NCBI GenBank assembly: GCA_015680685.1
Contig: MNCI01030296.1
Coordinates: forward strand, 620,439-684,438
Origin: Gnetum montanum
Taxonomy: Eukaryota > Streptophyta > Gnetopsida > Gnetales > Gnetaceae
Length of the DNA stretch: 64,000 nucleotides
Direction of reading: 5' to 3'
Shown: piece after piece, positions 32,641 to 45,969 of the stretch
Numbering within the stretch: position 1 is the first letter of the stretch
Layout: each line of letters starts with the position of its first letter
Notes under the pieces: model-generated
What the model saw: the letters and a program-made list of their open reading frames with translations, nothing else
What the model was told of the DNA's origin: nothing
Databases searched by the model: none
Made by a program: the position numbers and the translations under genes

Positions 32641-34290
32641 CATTAGTATAGATACAGTGCTAGCATATCTATAAATCAATCCCAGTATGTTTAGGATATG
32701 ACCAAGTAAAGGGTGTTGACCATCTGTTAACTACTTTCAACAATTTCTCTTTTTTTTCAGGAGCAATTTTAGCATTGATTATAACTAGCTTTTCATTTTT
32801 CAAAAATGTGTATTCGAAGCCAGCAATTAGAGTTTTTAACTCTAAGGTCTCTTGTTTAAAATTTGTAGGGATTTCGAACTCTCACCAATAGGTATCATCA
32901 TTTTTGTCATCAGATAATTAAAAATGAACTTGCTCTAGTTCATCCATGCTTGTGACATAGGTGCATGTAAAGCTCCTAGTTGGTTCCATGAAAATTGTGC
33001 TGCTCTTAGAATTAGCTATCAACCACTAGGTGCCCTCTTGTTTTGTGGCTGCTGTGTATAGGCACCTTTGAATATCTACCTCATTTTCACACTACTTGCA
33101 TGCAAAATTGGGTGCTCTTTTTACGGACCAGAGTTTTTGCATGTAGTTGCACCCTATATCACTATATGTAATGCATGGACCTTGTTTATTCTCAATTTTT
33201 CTAAATGCATTTTCATTGGAAATTTCTAGGAAAATATCTCTAATGTCCATTATTGCATCAACAATACTTAGCCACACCCTTCCCATAATTATTGGAAAAT
33301 CCTCATAGTTCTCAACTTTGATCACTACGAAATCGGTAGGATAAGACCATCCATAGATAGTGGTCACAATATCTTCTACCAACCTCAATGGAATAGTGAT
33401 AGACTGGTGTGCCTACTCTAATCTAATATTGCTCTTATTGAGAGGTAGTAGGTTTTAGGTAGTATACATCTCATGGGAAATTAGCTTAACACCATAACCT
33501 AAACCTAGAAGAGCTTTGCATGATTCATTTCCAACAATCTACAAATAGATAAGGGGACTTCCAAGATTGACTAATTTTCTAGGAAGGTTGCTAGCCAAAA
33601 TCTAGTCAAATATGACATGAGTTAACATATCAGTGCAAATCTTAAGAGGCATTTGGTTTGAAGGGCTTTAGATTTGATGAGTTGCAAAGGATGAGGAAGG
33701 AGTAGGGTGACCAGCTGCATGAGTTTGTGGGCTTAGGAGGACTATTGGGTTAGAAGAATGATTATTTGTAAGATGAGGTTTCAAACCACTCAGTTGATTA
33801 ACTAGTTATGGATTAACAACCCTTATAGCATTATGCTATTGCAGTTGAGTTGGAAGCTCACCTTGTATGGATGGGGCAGGTGGTAGTTGTGTTGAGGATG
33901 GTGGAACAAGTGCTGGAACATGAGGAAGGTATGGATGGAATATGGAATTCCCCTAGGATTTGGAGAATGAATTTGGTAATATTCAAGAGGGTGGTAGAGA
34001 TACTGGAAAGAAGAAACATGATTGGAAGAGTCACGTGGAGATAGGAGTTGCTGAACATAGTACCCATATAGATTTGGCTGCCTGTAAGGGTACTAATGTT
34101 GTGGTGGTGGCATCCCCCATGACTATGGTTGTTACCACTACCAATACTGCTTGTATGGTTATGGTGGATTTTTACTTGGATAATAAGGTTTTTGCTGGTG
34201 GAATTGCTTAGGATTACCTTGAGGATAAGATAATGTTCTGGGTATCTACCTTTTTGATAGTCGTGGATTCAAAGCATACATCCCAGATTC
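32641..34290 (-). pseudogene. Element D protease and linker region
   Basis: The open frame 33388-33092 (minus) reads VEDIVTTIYGWSYPTDFVVI then PIIMGRVWLSIVDAIMDIRD, equivalent to the Athila protease segment ILGRPFLA-A-I. The DTG-type active site is not seen intact. Flanking sequence to 32641 (toward RT) and to 34290 (toward gag) is degraded coding sequence. The plus-strand open frames at 33850-34211 are taken as shadows. Confidence 0.6.
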
Positions 34291-36045
34291 CTGTAAGTGT
34301 GACACAATAGGGCAACATCCCTTAGGATGTTCATAGTGGAAAATTTCACATCCACCATCATCATTCAGTTTTCACAACTTCTTCTACTGTAGTAGCTTTT
34401 CCCTTACCCCTTTAGTAGGCACGTTCAGCTTCTTTCCACCTTCTATGGTTACAATTACTATTATGTTGTTGTGATTCTTCTGCAAATTTTAGAGCAGCTT
34501 GGAACTTTTCATCCAATGAATCCAAAATTTTATCTATATTGGTCAAAATTTTAGATATAGATTTTTGGATTGGAAAGGTCTTTGATTGCACCACCTCATC
34601 AAGAGGTGATTCCTCCTCATTATCACAAAAGTAGGTCTCCTTCTTTCTGATGGAAGAGTTCCTATTATATTCTTTTGCACTTTTGTGTTTTGTCAACTTT
34701 CCTTCTTCTTTTGCTACCTATTCAATTAGCCTTTGCATGAGATTGGCTCTTGATTTGACAACCTTGCTTAGGCATAGACCTCAAGATCTTTCATGTTTCT
34801 GAGTGAAGATCATCTATGATGTGGCGAAGTTTTTCCCTATGAGACTAACCATGACTAGGGCATTGGTATAATAATGAATAATATTTGCCTAGGGCAGCAT
34901 CCAAGGTTTCATGTGTTCTCTACTTCTATCCTTAGATTTTCCTTAGTAGCTTTGACACCATGGAGTACATTTGATACTTATCATTAAACAGTTCTGACAT
35001 TGTACTCCATCGATAGATTGATTCTGGTTCCAGAGACTAGTACCAACTTTCTACTTCTTTGATGAGTGTCCTAGGGAACAACTTGAGCTTTTGCAAATCA
35101 TTTTCAATATTTTTTAAGGTGTAGGCATTGTGAAAGGCTTGTAGATGTATTTGAGAATCTAAGTTATATCCCCCTCAAATATGGGAATATTTTTCATATC
35201 TAGCCACTTTATTCAACTATCTTTCACATGCCTGGTAGGAATTCTGATAGCCTCTATGATGTTGGGCATATTTCAAGTGACTAGTAAAGGTTCATCATCA
35301 TGATCTTGATGATTCCTATCATGTCCTCTATCATCCCTTCATTCATGGTAGTCTTTACGATTATCATTGTTGTCCTATCACCTACTGCTCTTTTTAGATT
35401 TGGAGGAGGAAGCTGCTCTAGATGAAGAGGGTGAAGAGGAAGGAAGACTGCCACCACCATGATGTCTACCACTTCCTCTCAATTTTTCATCACCATGATC
35501 TGTAAAGTGATTATCATTATGCTTGTCTAAGTTCCCACTTCAACTCCTTTTCTTAGAGTTCTCATGATCATGGAACTCACTTTTACCAAAACCTGGATTG
35601 TTGATCCATAATTTAGGATTTGGGTTTGGCTCCCCTTCACTAGAGTTAAGAGGTAAAGAATCTACATGTTAAGAACTCTCAGAAAGAGTTTCCTTAGTAT
35701 CCTTTTCATTTAGCAGGAATAAGGGCAATTGTTTCCCCTTCATGGCTTTGCAGCTTTTTTCCTGTTGCCAATCTCATTTGCATTGTCTTAGTGGGATAGT
35801 AGTTCCAAAAGTCTTGATCTTTCACAATGTACTGTCCATGAAGCTCCTCAATGTCCAACCTTGTAAGAGGTTGGAGAAACATCTTGGAAATAGATTAGTT
35901 AGGTGGCAATACAATGTTTCCTTCCATGTCTCACCATCACATTTGTTCATCTTGATGGATGACGTAAGTGAAATTGGATGCAAACACTTCAAGATGAGTG
36001 TACACCATTCTACATTCTTATGGCACTGTTGACTTAGAATCATCT
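34291..36045 (-). pseudogene. Element D gag
   Basis: On the minus strand, the N-terminal part (about 36040-35730) contains SISKMFLQPLTRLDIEELHG and KDQDFWNYYPTKTMQMRLA. A serine/arginine and aspartate/histidine-rich stretch lies near 35470-35280, then MPNIIEAIRIPTRHVKDS and a Gag core with SIDGVQC and HKSAKEYNRNSS. The frame 34696-34412 has ILDSLDEKFQAALKFAEESQ. A degenerate zinc-knuckle-like CEIFHYEHPKGCCP occurs near 34350. Its place next to protease and RT and just after a primer site supports gag. Many stops. Confidence 0.65.
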
Positions 36046-36207
36046 TGCTTATGAGAAGAAGAAGACATTTTTGTTAGAAATAGTTTCTCAATGTGCTTGT
36101 AGTCTAATTTTGACTAATTGTTATGATTTAACTTTATTGAATTTGTTTCAACAATGTTGAGTAATTTTCAGTAATCTTAGATTGGTAGTGCATAGTACTA
36201 GCTAAGA

Positions 36208-36225
36208 ATCCTGGTAATGGTGCCA
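36208..36225 (-). promoter_or_regulatory. Primer binding site of element D
   Basis: TGGCACCATTACCAGG on the minus strand, just downstream of the presumed 5' LTR. It equals the tRNA-Asp-type site usual in Athila elements (TGGCGCCGTTGCCGGGG) with four G-to-A changes, three of them at CpG. Confidence 0.65.
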
Positions 36226-36226
36226 A

Positions 36227-37100
36227 TGATGAGTAGCAAGGTACCCCTACACCCAACCATATGAATCACTAAGGCATTCATGTATGATCTAGTATAATTT
36301 TGTGGATCCCTAGTGTTTTCGTACATAGGATTCAATCTAGAAGGTGAATCTAATTTTGGAACGACCGTTGTCTTTCCAACTACACTTGTGAGGCTCAATT
36401 GTATGGTTAAGTGTAATTGAAGGACATGATTTTTATTATTTTATATTTTGTTCATCTAAGGTTTATTATTTTATATTAACTAGTTCAACTAATTTAATTG
36501 CTAATTAATAACTAACTATCCTAACATAAGCATCTAGTCCCACTTTTTGTACACATCCTAAACGTGTACAACACTTTTGGGTGACTAAGCATTAAGTGCT
36601 ACTAGGATTACCAAGTGTTATGTGTATGCTCGAAGTCATCGTACTTATGTGTGCTAGTTTATTTAGCTTAATTAATTACTTAAATTATTAATCATCTTAT
36701 CTTAATTAATTGCTTAATTAATGAAAAACAATAAATGCATAAATAAATCATTAAGCTAGTTCAAGTGCTACAAGGTTTATCAAAAAGCTCATCTTTATTG
36801 CTGCATACACTGTGATGCTTAGGTACAATAATGTTTGAATAAAGATCCATACACTCCTTGACTCCTATTGCAGCCACTTAGAAAATTATTCTCTCTTACA
36901 AAAACAAACTGCAAGAATTCTACTAGCAATTGAAATTATAACTCTCCATTAACATGGATGGGGCATTGTATTTATAGACCTACTAGGGTGCCACATCAAT
37001 GGGTGGATGTCAATGTGGGAAATCCTACGTCGACGGGATCTCATCAACATAGCTAACTGAAGACTCTTCATCACTTGTTAATGTAGTGATATATAGAAAT
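36227..37100 (-). repeat. Presumed 5' LTR of element D (right edge approximate)
   Basis: AT-rich, gene-free sequence lies upstream of the primer site, with TATAAATA on the minus strand at 36969-36976. I did not find its partner LTR on the other side (13006-13740), so the outer boundary is a guess. Confidence 0.45.
36969..36976 (-). promoter_or_regulatory. TATA box in presumed element D LTR
   Basis: TATAAATA in the context gtctataaatacaatg on the minus strand, about 740 bases before the primer site. Confidence 0.45.
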
Positions 37101-37189
37101 ACTAGGATTCTAACGTGAATAATAATACACATGAGTAGCTTAAATGATATGTTTATAACCAATAACCTTACCAACCATTGAGAGCTTCT

Positions 37190-38260
37190 TCTCCTTCCAC
37201 TTAATAATTTTTTGTTGAATTTTCGTCATTGCAACATTCCATAAAGTTTTTGAAGATCCACCAAAGGAAAAGAAAATTCCTAATAATTTGAAAACATTTA
37301 ACTATTCTAAGAAATGCCAAGATTTAGGTAAAGCTCATTCTTAAACATCCTTATTATAAAAGATATAAGATTTGAACTAATTAATCTGAGAGTCTAAAAG
37401 TCTGCAATAATGATCAACATGATAAAAAAGATAATCTCCAATAGCTTTGTTATTTTTTATTATAAAAAAGGAGTTATCTACAAAATGCATATTTAATAAA
37501 GTAGGAACATTATTTTCAATAAAGATGCTTTGTAGAAATTTATGTTCTTGGTTCTTCTATATAGCATGACATAAAAAATATATAACAAAGTCGAAGAGAT
37601 AATGAGCAAGATGGTAACCTTGCCTAACTAACATTCAAGCTTGAAACTCTTAGCCATGCCAACATTTATAGCCACAAATGCATTAGTGTCTACAAAGAGA
37701 GTCTCCACCATCCTCATAAATTTTTCATTAAATTTATGTTTGTGAAGATGAGAAATAATAAACTCTCATTCAATTCTATCATATGCTTTAGCATAATCAA
37801 GCTTCAAAAAAGTAATGTCTTGATTAGAATCCTCAGCCCACTGCATACCCTCCCAAGCTACAACAAAATTGTTTAGAATATATCTACCTTTGACAAAGCT
37901 AGTTTGCACTAGAGTAATTAATTGAGAAAGAATTGGTTTCAATCGTCTAGCTAGATATTTAGCCAAAATTTTATATATAGAATTCACAAGAGGAATAGGA
38001 TGCTAATTACCACTGTGAGAAAGATAACCATCCATAGGAATAAGTCTAATAACTCATCTATTCAAATATTGACTAAAAGAATGTTATTCAATGGCTTCAA
38101 TAAAAACATAATAAAGGTTCATATCAATAACATCTCAATGATTTTTAAAAAATTCAATGGGAATTCCATCAAAACTTGGAGCTTTATCATTGACTCCTCT
38201 TCCTTTACTTTTGTATAGTGTCTTATAAAGGATTGATGTGTTATTTTAAAAACTATTTTA
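37190..38260 (-). pseudogene. L1-type LINE reverse transcriptase fragment
   Basis: On the minus strand: NDKAPSFDGIPIEFFKNH (near 38200), LVNSIYKILAKYLARRLKP, LVQTSFVKGRYILNN, MQWAEDSNQDITFLKLDYAK and then MRMVETLFVDTNAFVAINVG. These are the fingers and palm of a plant L1-clade reverse transcriptase. The catalytic FADD block is not reached, and stops occur. It is a truncated, dead copy and is similar to but distinct from the LINE at 43030-45969. Confidence 0.85.
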
Positions 38261-39880
38261 TCTTTTTGGGAAGAAATAATGATATAAAGATTTATATTAA
38301 AAAAGAGTAAAAAAGAGGTATATGACATCTAGAAAATTGCATGACACCTTGGAAGGCCAGAAGAAAAAAAAAATTTAAAAAGAAGGCTACATCTTAAACT
38401 TTACTAATAAGACTAGGATAGTCATCTCCAAAATCCATTAACAAAAAAAATATAATAAAAGTACTAGCTTATCACATTGAAACTAGTATGACATAGTAAA
38501 AACAAAAAGAAACAACATTAAATGAAAACCATTATAGGAGTTTACATGTATGATATCTAAAAAAGGTTGTTGATCATATAAACAATTAGTCTTATCATTG
38601 ATAAACTAGTTCTTGTCTTAAGGCTCAAGAATGTACCACAAGGTACATTGCAGAATTATGAAAGGAAACACCATTGTAGATTCATATAATTAAACCTTGA
38701 CACATTAGGAGTGGAAGAAAGAAAGGCCTATAGTGGCATCAATAAAGAGACCAATAAGGCCTTCATGAAGAATCAAGAATATAAGTGTTTGCATCATTTT
38801 CATTAGCTTGCACCAAAGATCCTTATCTACAAGTGATGAAATTAACACATTGTTTGATAAATTTCCTAAAAAAAACCTACATAAAAGTGTAAAGTAGATG
38901 TCAAACAAAGAGGTGATCCTAGCATCTAGGATGAAATACCTATAGGCTACCTTATAAACTCATCCTAAGAGAAAGAAATTCTAGCTTGAGGATAAACATT
39001 GTGCTTTGCCATCTGAATCAACTTATTACCACAAAAATGGTGAACCTCCACAACATCGAAATGCTTCACACATGATACAACCATGCCTCTAGGAGAATGA
39101 GCTATTACCACAACTATAGACTCATCTTCTTTTAACTTATTTAAATTCTTGGCTATTTTTTAGATTATTATCCTACTACATGTGTTTTCTTGTACATTTG
39201 TACTTTTTTTCAATGACATAAGTATACATAGTTTAGAAGACTTTAAATATCATACTTGATTTTATTATTTTCATTTTTACTTACTTTTTAAGGCTATATA
39301 ATCATAAATGTGTTATGTATTTCAACATGCATCTTAGGATTAAATCCATAGCCTATAAATGACAAATGACATGTTCTACTTAAGTAAAATATGTCTCATT
39401 TACAAATCCTTGTTCAATATTAAGCTATGCCTATGATGAAATTATTACTATAAGCAATAATTGGTGGATTGAGGGGTAACAAGTAGGTAGTAAGTGGATG
39501 ATTTAGTAACAACTAAGGCATTGTTATCATCACCTTGAAGGGGTAGAGAAGCTTGGCTAAAATTGATTGAGTTGAGCATGTTCCCCTTCTAGAGGTCCAT
39601 TAGCTAAAACTCATAGTATTGATTGTGTTCAAGTGTGTTGTCAAGATGAAGGAAAATGTCTAGGTGATCCTTAGGAAAGATGAGCCTAGGTAGGCAGTGC
39701 AACAAGATGGATGATAAAAGCCAAAGGGCTCTGGTGGTGCTATCATTGGCATCCTAGCCTTGTCCTAACCAAATAGAGTCATGTACATGAGTTGTTTTAC
39801 ATCATTTGCCTCTATGAATAGCTAGATATTTTTTCATTTATAATTTCTTCAAATCATCTTCAATTATTTTTTCTCATATC
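38261..39880. other. Mostly unassigned AT-rich sequence; one unidentified coding-like fragment
   Basis: No element could be assigned. On the minus strand at about 39155-38965 there is an uninterrupted stretch (LKEDESIVVVIAHSPRGMVV, then VVEVHHFCGNKLIQMAKHN and YPQARISFS) that reads like a piece of a real protein, possibly a host-gene fragment. I do not recognise it. The frame 38908-38705 (minus) may be a continuation. The rest, 39160-39880, shows nothing. Confidence 0.35.
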
Positions 39881-41010
39881 TTTTTTATTCTTCCTTTTAC
39901 TATCTTTCCTAGAATAGTGAGGTAGTAACCTTTTTTCTAGATTAGTTGTATGATATTATTTGTACATGTCCAAATCATTTAAGTCATTATTCTTGTAATT
40001 TATCTAAAATAGAAGTCACTCCAAGTCTTCCTCTAACATCTTTATGATGTAATTTATCTCTTCAACTAATATTCAACATCCATCTAAGCATTCATATTTC
40101 TACCACACTAATTTATTATTCATGCTTATTTTGTAACGCCCAATATTTAGCATCATATAACATGGACTGATTGTTATCTTGTAAAATGTTTATTTTAGTT
40201 TTATTGATTTTATTTTATCACATAGAACACCACTAAACTGTCTTTACTTGGACTATCTTATCTCAATTCTATTTCTTATATCTTTTTCAATTTTACCATT
40301 TGATTGGAGGATTAATCATAGGTAGTAAAATTGTTTGCATTGAGGGACTTTTTGGCTTTGAATTGTTACTTCTATTTCACTACTATTTATGGTGTTATTA
40401 AAATTTCATTTTATATATTTTGTCTTCTTTTTATTATTTTTTAAGTCTTTTGGTTCTAACAATGTCCCCACTTTTCTATTTTAAAGGTTATATTTTCTCA
40501 AACTATATCCACCAACATAATATTCTTTGTAAATAGAATACACCATGGGATTTCATCTTGTATATTGTTTGTTAATTCATCCATAATAATAGTAAATAAA
40601 TACAAGCTAAGTGCAGACCCTTGATGTGGATCTCCTCTAACTGAAAAATCAAATGTTATTCTATAACCTATTTTAATTTTACTATTAACTTCTTCATATA
40701 TGTCTTGAATGACTTTAATACATTTATCAGGGATGTTTTTCCTCTACAAGGCCCACCAAGTAATATCTCTAAACAATTTTTCATATACTTTTTCTAAGTT
40801 AATGAATATTATATTACATTTTTTCTTTTTCTTTTTTGAATTTCTACATCAATTGTCATATTAAGAAAATCACCTTTACAATAAATCTCCTTGGCATAAA
40901 TCCAAATTTATTTTCTAATGCTTTATGATTATCTTCCAAAGCTTCATAGTATGTCATTAAACATCTAAAATTATGTGAGTTTAGCACTTCCATTGTTCCA
41001 TGAACTTATT
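39881..41010 (-). pseudogene. RTE-type LINE reverse transcriptase fragment
   Basis: On the minus strand: ENKFGFMPRR (near 40910), GDPHQGSALSLYLFTIIMDE, LTNNIQDEIPWCILFTKNIM (where RTE elements have FADDIVL), then QSQKVPQCKQFYYLG and SKWRQFSGVLCDKIKSIKLK, ending DLNDLDM where others have LRWFGHV. The motif order is diagnostic for the RTE clade. Stops are frequent, and the catalytic aspartates are lost. No endonuclease portion was recognised upstream. Confidence 0.85.
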
Positions 41011-41867
41011 GATTAAATCATAAAAATGATTTTTAGTCTTATGACATTAGTAGCGTTTTGTTTGGTTTGGGCCACATAACTAGACTATTTAGCTTAAAAA
41101 ATTTATATTCATTTGTGTAACCTTTTATTTATGTAAATGTAAGTGCACTTTTTAGGTTTTCCTTAAAAAAATCTTAAACTATGCCTCATTCACATGGCTT
41201 TATTTAATATAGATAATTGTAGCTCCATCAAATAATTCTTATTTGTGCACACCAGCACATGCTTCACTTATCCAAAAATGTTACAAATTCCCAACATAAT
41301 TATTCTTACTGAAGGTTCACCTACTTGTGTTACTTAATTTTGTTTTCATTATTAAAGTTAAAATTATAAAAGGAAGAACATAGGCTTTACTTCAACTGGT
41401 TGGCTTACATGTTTGTTACATGCTAGTTTGGAGGCATGTTCTAAGCATAGATAATGTAATAAAGTATTCTATTTTTTTAAAAAAATTTATTTAACAAATA
41501 AGTATATATGAACAAATACCATTATTACACATCATTGTATCAATAGATGCATGATGATCATGAGAGTGTCATAGTTGACCCTATTTTGTTGGAACATCAT
41601 GATACTGTTATTTGGACTAATGATAAGATGCTTATTTAAAAAAAAAAGAAAATTAAAATCCAATCCTTATTAGATCTTGATGGAATGAAGACTAAATCAT
41701 GATAGTATTAGCCTAGCGGTAAAACTAGTATTGATGAATCATCCTTATGTCACTTTCTCACTTACTACAATCTAAGTAATGCATCAGCTCTCTCTCATCA
41801 CATATATTCACATTCACATTTGATTGCATAATTTCAAAAAGTTACTTATTGGTTTTAAGAATTTAGC
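41011..41867. other. No feature recognised; probable 5' region of the following LINE
   Basis: AT-rich sequence without a supported gene. The final part may be the 5' untranslated region of the L1-type LINE. Confidence 0.3.
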
Positions 41868-42900
41868 ATGGAAAATTCTCTCAGTGGTCTATTGCTCTTG
41901 AGGATTTCTTGCAGAGTTTTTGTAGTAGAAATTTTTTTGGCAAGGAATGATTTAAAGATGAAAAATATTATCTCTCAAATTGTAGAGATTATGAAAAATT
42001 CTAAAGCTTTTAATTTTGTTTTACCTAATGCTTTATATGAATCATTATCAAAAGATATCACTTCATGATACATATTTCTGTAGATTATTATATTTCTTCA
42101 CCTGAATAAGACAATAGTGATTCAAGTTATCCTTAAACACTATGGAATTAATTTTTTGCATTCTTGCTATTTTTTCAAAACTTTTTTGTTTATCAAACTA
42201 GCTTATTCTGAAATGGTTGAGAAATCATTTGATCTTAATGTTTTTACAGATTAGTGCAATATTTTTATTGCTCAAGAATGGAAAGTGGATTTTGATTCCT
42301 ATACTTTTCATTACACTAAAATTCCTTGTTGGATTAAATTAAAATATATTTTTCTTATTTTTCAAAGTGTTGAGAGTGAAATTATTAGAAGCATTGATAC
42401 AATCCTAAAGATAAAGTTAAAAACATTACTAGATAATGTGTAGTGCATATTTTATTTTGTAGAAATTGATTTATGGCATAATAAGATAAAATTAAAACTC
42501 AAGGTAAGTAATCAATATTTTTCCTAAAAAATTACATATTATAATTTTTGCGTTTGATGCAACTATAATAATTGTGAGGACCATATTATTGGAATCTATC
42601 ATATTCTTAGTAAAAAAGTTGCTTGTGAGAAAAAGAAACAACAATTTTCAAAAAAGGCAAATAATGGTAGTTTTCAACAAGCATAAATGAAATCTTCTTC
42701 AACAAGTTCTCAACAGTTTACTAATTCTTATATTTCTAAAGATGTTAGTAACTCTTAATATCTAAAGAGAATTCCTCTTCAGAAAAAAAAATTTAGTAGG
42801 GACTAGCAATGGAATTACTAATGTAGATGGATTTCACTCAGTGTAATATAAAAAGAAAAGGTATGCATATACTACTTTTAACTTAAAAATCCTAAAGGTA
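41868..42900 (+). pseudogene. L1-type LINE ORF1 (RNA-binding protein)
   Basis: The first 66 codons are open (MENSLSGLLLLRISCRVFVV). Around 42270-42480, EWKVDFDSYTFHYTKIPCWI with the following KLKYIFLIFQ resembles the nucleic-acid-binding segment common to plant L1 ORF1 proteins (the DUF4283 type). A degenerate cysteine cluster with CNYNNCEDH is seen near 42560, where a zinc knuckle would be expected. It lies just upstream of, and in the same direction as, the endonuclease-RT frame. Multiple stops. Confidence 0.6.
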
Positions 42901-43029
42901 TCTCATTATTTTTCTACTTCCACTACTATTCTAAATGCTTTTTTATTAGATAATGCTTGTTTACTTATTATGGACACGAATTGTGATACAAATGTTCAGC
43001 TTGAAAAATTAAGAATGGGGGCCTTCTCC

Positions 43030-45969
43030 TTGACATCTTAACATTAGTTTTATCATAGAATGTTCAAGGCCTTTCTAATAGGTCCTAAGCAAAGAATATA
43101 AGGGAGTATCTTTCAAACTAGCATTTATCTCTAAATTTTCTTTTCCTGTAAGAAATTAATTTTGTAGCTCATGATATTAGTTTTTTTGATAAATGTATTT
43201 TAAAAAATTACATTGTTTTTTCTACTAATCATGAAATTAATAAAAAAAGGTGTTGTTATTCTTATTAATAATAATTGGACTATAAAAGTTTTAAATTCTA
43301 GTTTTGACAACCTTGAAAGAGTTATTTGGATTATTTATCATAGTAAAAAAAGTAATTTTGAATTTTATAATATTTATGTTCCTAAAAATTCAAAAGATTA
43401 TTCAGAGGTTTAGAAATATCTTCTATCTCTATATAAAGTTCCTTGGATTATTATAGTTGATTTCAATATGGTTAAAAGATACTTATATAAACTTGGTAGT
43501 CTTCCCCCTAATATGTCTTCTCAAGAAAAACAAGATTGGTGTCATTTTAAAGAAAAATATTTTCTTTCTAATGTTAGCTCTTTATTCTCATCTCATTTGA
43601 ATGAGAAGCATTATACTTTGTGTAATTATCAACAATGAAATGATATAATTTATTGTCAACTTGATAGCTTTTACATCTCTAATGTTTCTTTTTATAAGCC
43701 TACAAGGAAAGTAGAAGTACATACAAATGCTACTTTATTAGATCATTTTCCTATTAACATTTTCTATCTAGTATTAATTCTTCATCTTTTCGAAAGCAGG
43801 AGCTTTTTTTATGAAAGCTAATATGTTCATAGGACCTAGTAGGAAAAATATTTTGAAGTCTTTATGAAATGGAAAAGAAAATGCCTACTAGTGAGATTGG
43901 TTGGATTGACTAGTGGCAAAAAACTATAGGTAGAGTCCAAAAGTATGCTAGATGATTTGGAAAGTAATTTGCTAAGCATAAGTATCAAGTTGAAGATCTT
44001 GCACAATTTGTCAACCAAATGCAAATTCTTTTAGACTAAAATCCCTTTAATTTAGAAACTCAAAGAGCCTCATTTAAAGCTCATTGTGCAAAATAATATT
44101 TGGATACTTTTGAAGCTAAAAGTGCTCTCACTAAAAGTTGTATAGAATGGCTAAAAATTGAAAAACCTTGTAAAGAATTTTTTAAATTTCTAAAAGGAAA
44201 GGGTCAAGTACCTAAACTACAATTGCTTTATATAAAATATTTCATTATTAAAGATCCTAAGACTATTGATAGTTTTTCTAGCAAATAATCCAAAGATCCT
44301 AAGACTTTTTCTTTTGAAGGTTTTAACAAGGAATCATCCAAGCCTCTAGTATGCATATTCTATATCTTATAACAAAAGTGTATCAAAGTATTCTTGAAGT
44401 AAAAATTCCAACGAAAGAAATTAAAGTAGTGACCTTTAGTTTAGCAAATGGTAAAGCTCTAGGTTTTGATAGTTTTCCTATTGAATTTTTTAAAAAGCAT
44501 TGGGATGTCATTGGAGATAATCTCTTTCATGTTTTCTAAGAAACCATTAAAAAGTTTCTATTGGTAAAAATATTATTAATGGTATGATTTTTATTTTTCC
44601 TAACAATGAAGATCTTTAACATATTGGTAATTGGAGGCCTATTACAATTCTTAACAATAGTTATAAAATTTTAGTTGAATGTATAACTTGCCAAATTTAA
44701 AAGTTTATTGAAGATGTTATCACACCTAAGTAGACTAGTTTTATTAAAAGTGAACATATCTTAAATAATGTTATGATAGCTGGGGAGGAAATGCAATGGG
44801 CTTTTGATACTAACCAAGACATTTCTTTTAGTAAATTAGATTATGTCAAAGCTTATGATATGATTGAATATAATTTCATTATTTTTTGTCTCTATAAATT
44901 ATGATTTAATGATTATTTTGTTCATACCCTCCTCATTGATGCTAATGCTCAACTTGCTATTAATTTTGGATAACTTTCTTCTTTTCGTTTTAATGGTCAT
45001 TTTCTCAAGGTTGTCCTCTAGCCCTTTGTCTTTTTATTATGGATGGAGACTTTCTTTCACATAATCTACATTATGATCTAGAAAGGATTCAATTGATGAT
45101 CAATGTATGTAATTGCTTAACATGTACTGTGTAGATGATTCTTTTTTATAATCAACAATTCTCTACAACATATCAATATTCTTTTAGCTATAGTACAGGA
45201 TTACTGTGGCTCTAGGATCAATTGGCAAAAATATGCTATTTGTTATAAAGGCAATATTTATGAGTGGGTTACTCACAAGCCTTGGAAAATCTTCAAAAAA
45301 TATTCTTATCTTCAAAATTTTAGGAATAGCATTTTCTTTTGAGCCTAATCTTACTATATTGTGGAATTATGTGGTTGATAAAAATGAGAAAAAACCTTGA
45401 TAAATGAAAAGAAAAAAAAAATCTTATCCTTGCTAGAAAAGTTTTAGTTATTAAGCAAATGTTTCAATCAACTCATGTTTAGTACTCTAGTTGTTAGTCT
45501 TCTTCTAAAACTTCTTATGTAGAATTTATTGTATTATTGGTTATATTTTTTGGTTCATTAAGCAACATAGAAAAGGTTTTTTTAGAGTTGCTTGGGATAT
45601 TTTCACTAGTAGCCAAAAAGATGGAGGACTTAGGCTCATTATTTATTATAACCAAGATATTTCTATTGCAGTAAAATGCATTGCAAAGTGTATTAATGGA
45701 GATGATGTTTGGATCATCCATTTAAGAAACATACTTATATAAGAAAAACCTAAGAATGATAACTGTTGATCTTCCAATAACTTTTTTCATTGTATTTTTA
45801 TTCCTCAAGTCATTACTATTTTTGGTTCTCTAATTCTTGAACAAATTTAGAAGATATAGTACAAGCTTAGTAAATATTGGAATTACAATCATATTACAAT
45901 TTCAAAAGATATGCTTAAGAAAATTAGCCCATGGTGGTTTCCTTTTAATGAAGGAGCTTGGGCTACTAA
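43030..45969 (+). pseudogene. L1-type LINE ORF2 (endonuclease-reverse transcriptase), 5' part
   Basis: The APE-type endonuclease begins NVQGLSNRS (43070), FLQEI-like FLFL-EINF, then VILINNNWTIKVLNSS, WIIIVDFNMVKRYL (GDFN motif with G to V) and CQLDSFYISN with LLDHFPI (SDHFPI motif). The reverse transcriptase follows: VVTFSLANGKALGFDSFPIE (44430), RPITILNNSYKILVE, KQTSFIKSEHILNN, SFSKLDYVKAYDMIEYNF, and MYCVDDSFL where FADD is expected. The frame is broken by stops. At 45969 it is interrupted in the segment WWFPFNEGAWATN by element C and resumes at 62927. Confidence 0.85.
45965..45969. repeat. Target-site duplication of element C, left
   Basis: ACTAA directly before the left LTR, identical to 62922-62926. 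Confidence 0.9.

Noticed and set aside
33850-34211. Plus-strand frames of 64 and 83 codons
   Set aside because: They lie opposite the gag-protease linker of element D and have no homologue.
41700-41760. Phrase agcctagcggtaaaa as a tRNA-derived SINE
   Set aside because: It resembles an A box, but no B box, second copy or tail was found. The same holds for ctagtggtaata near 63755.
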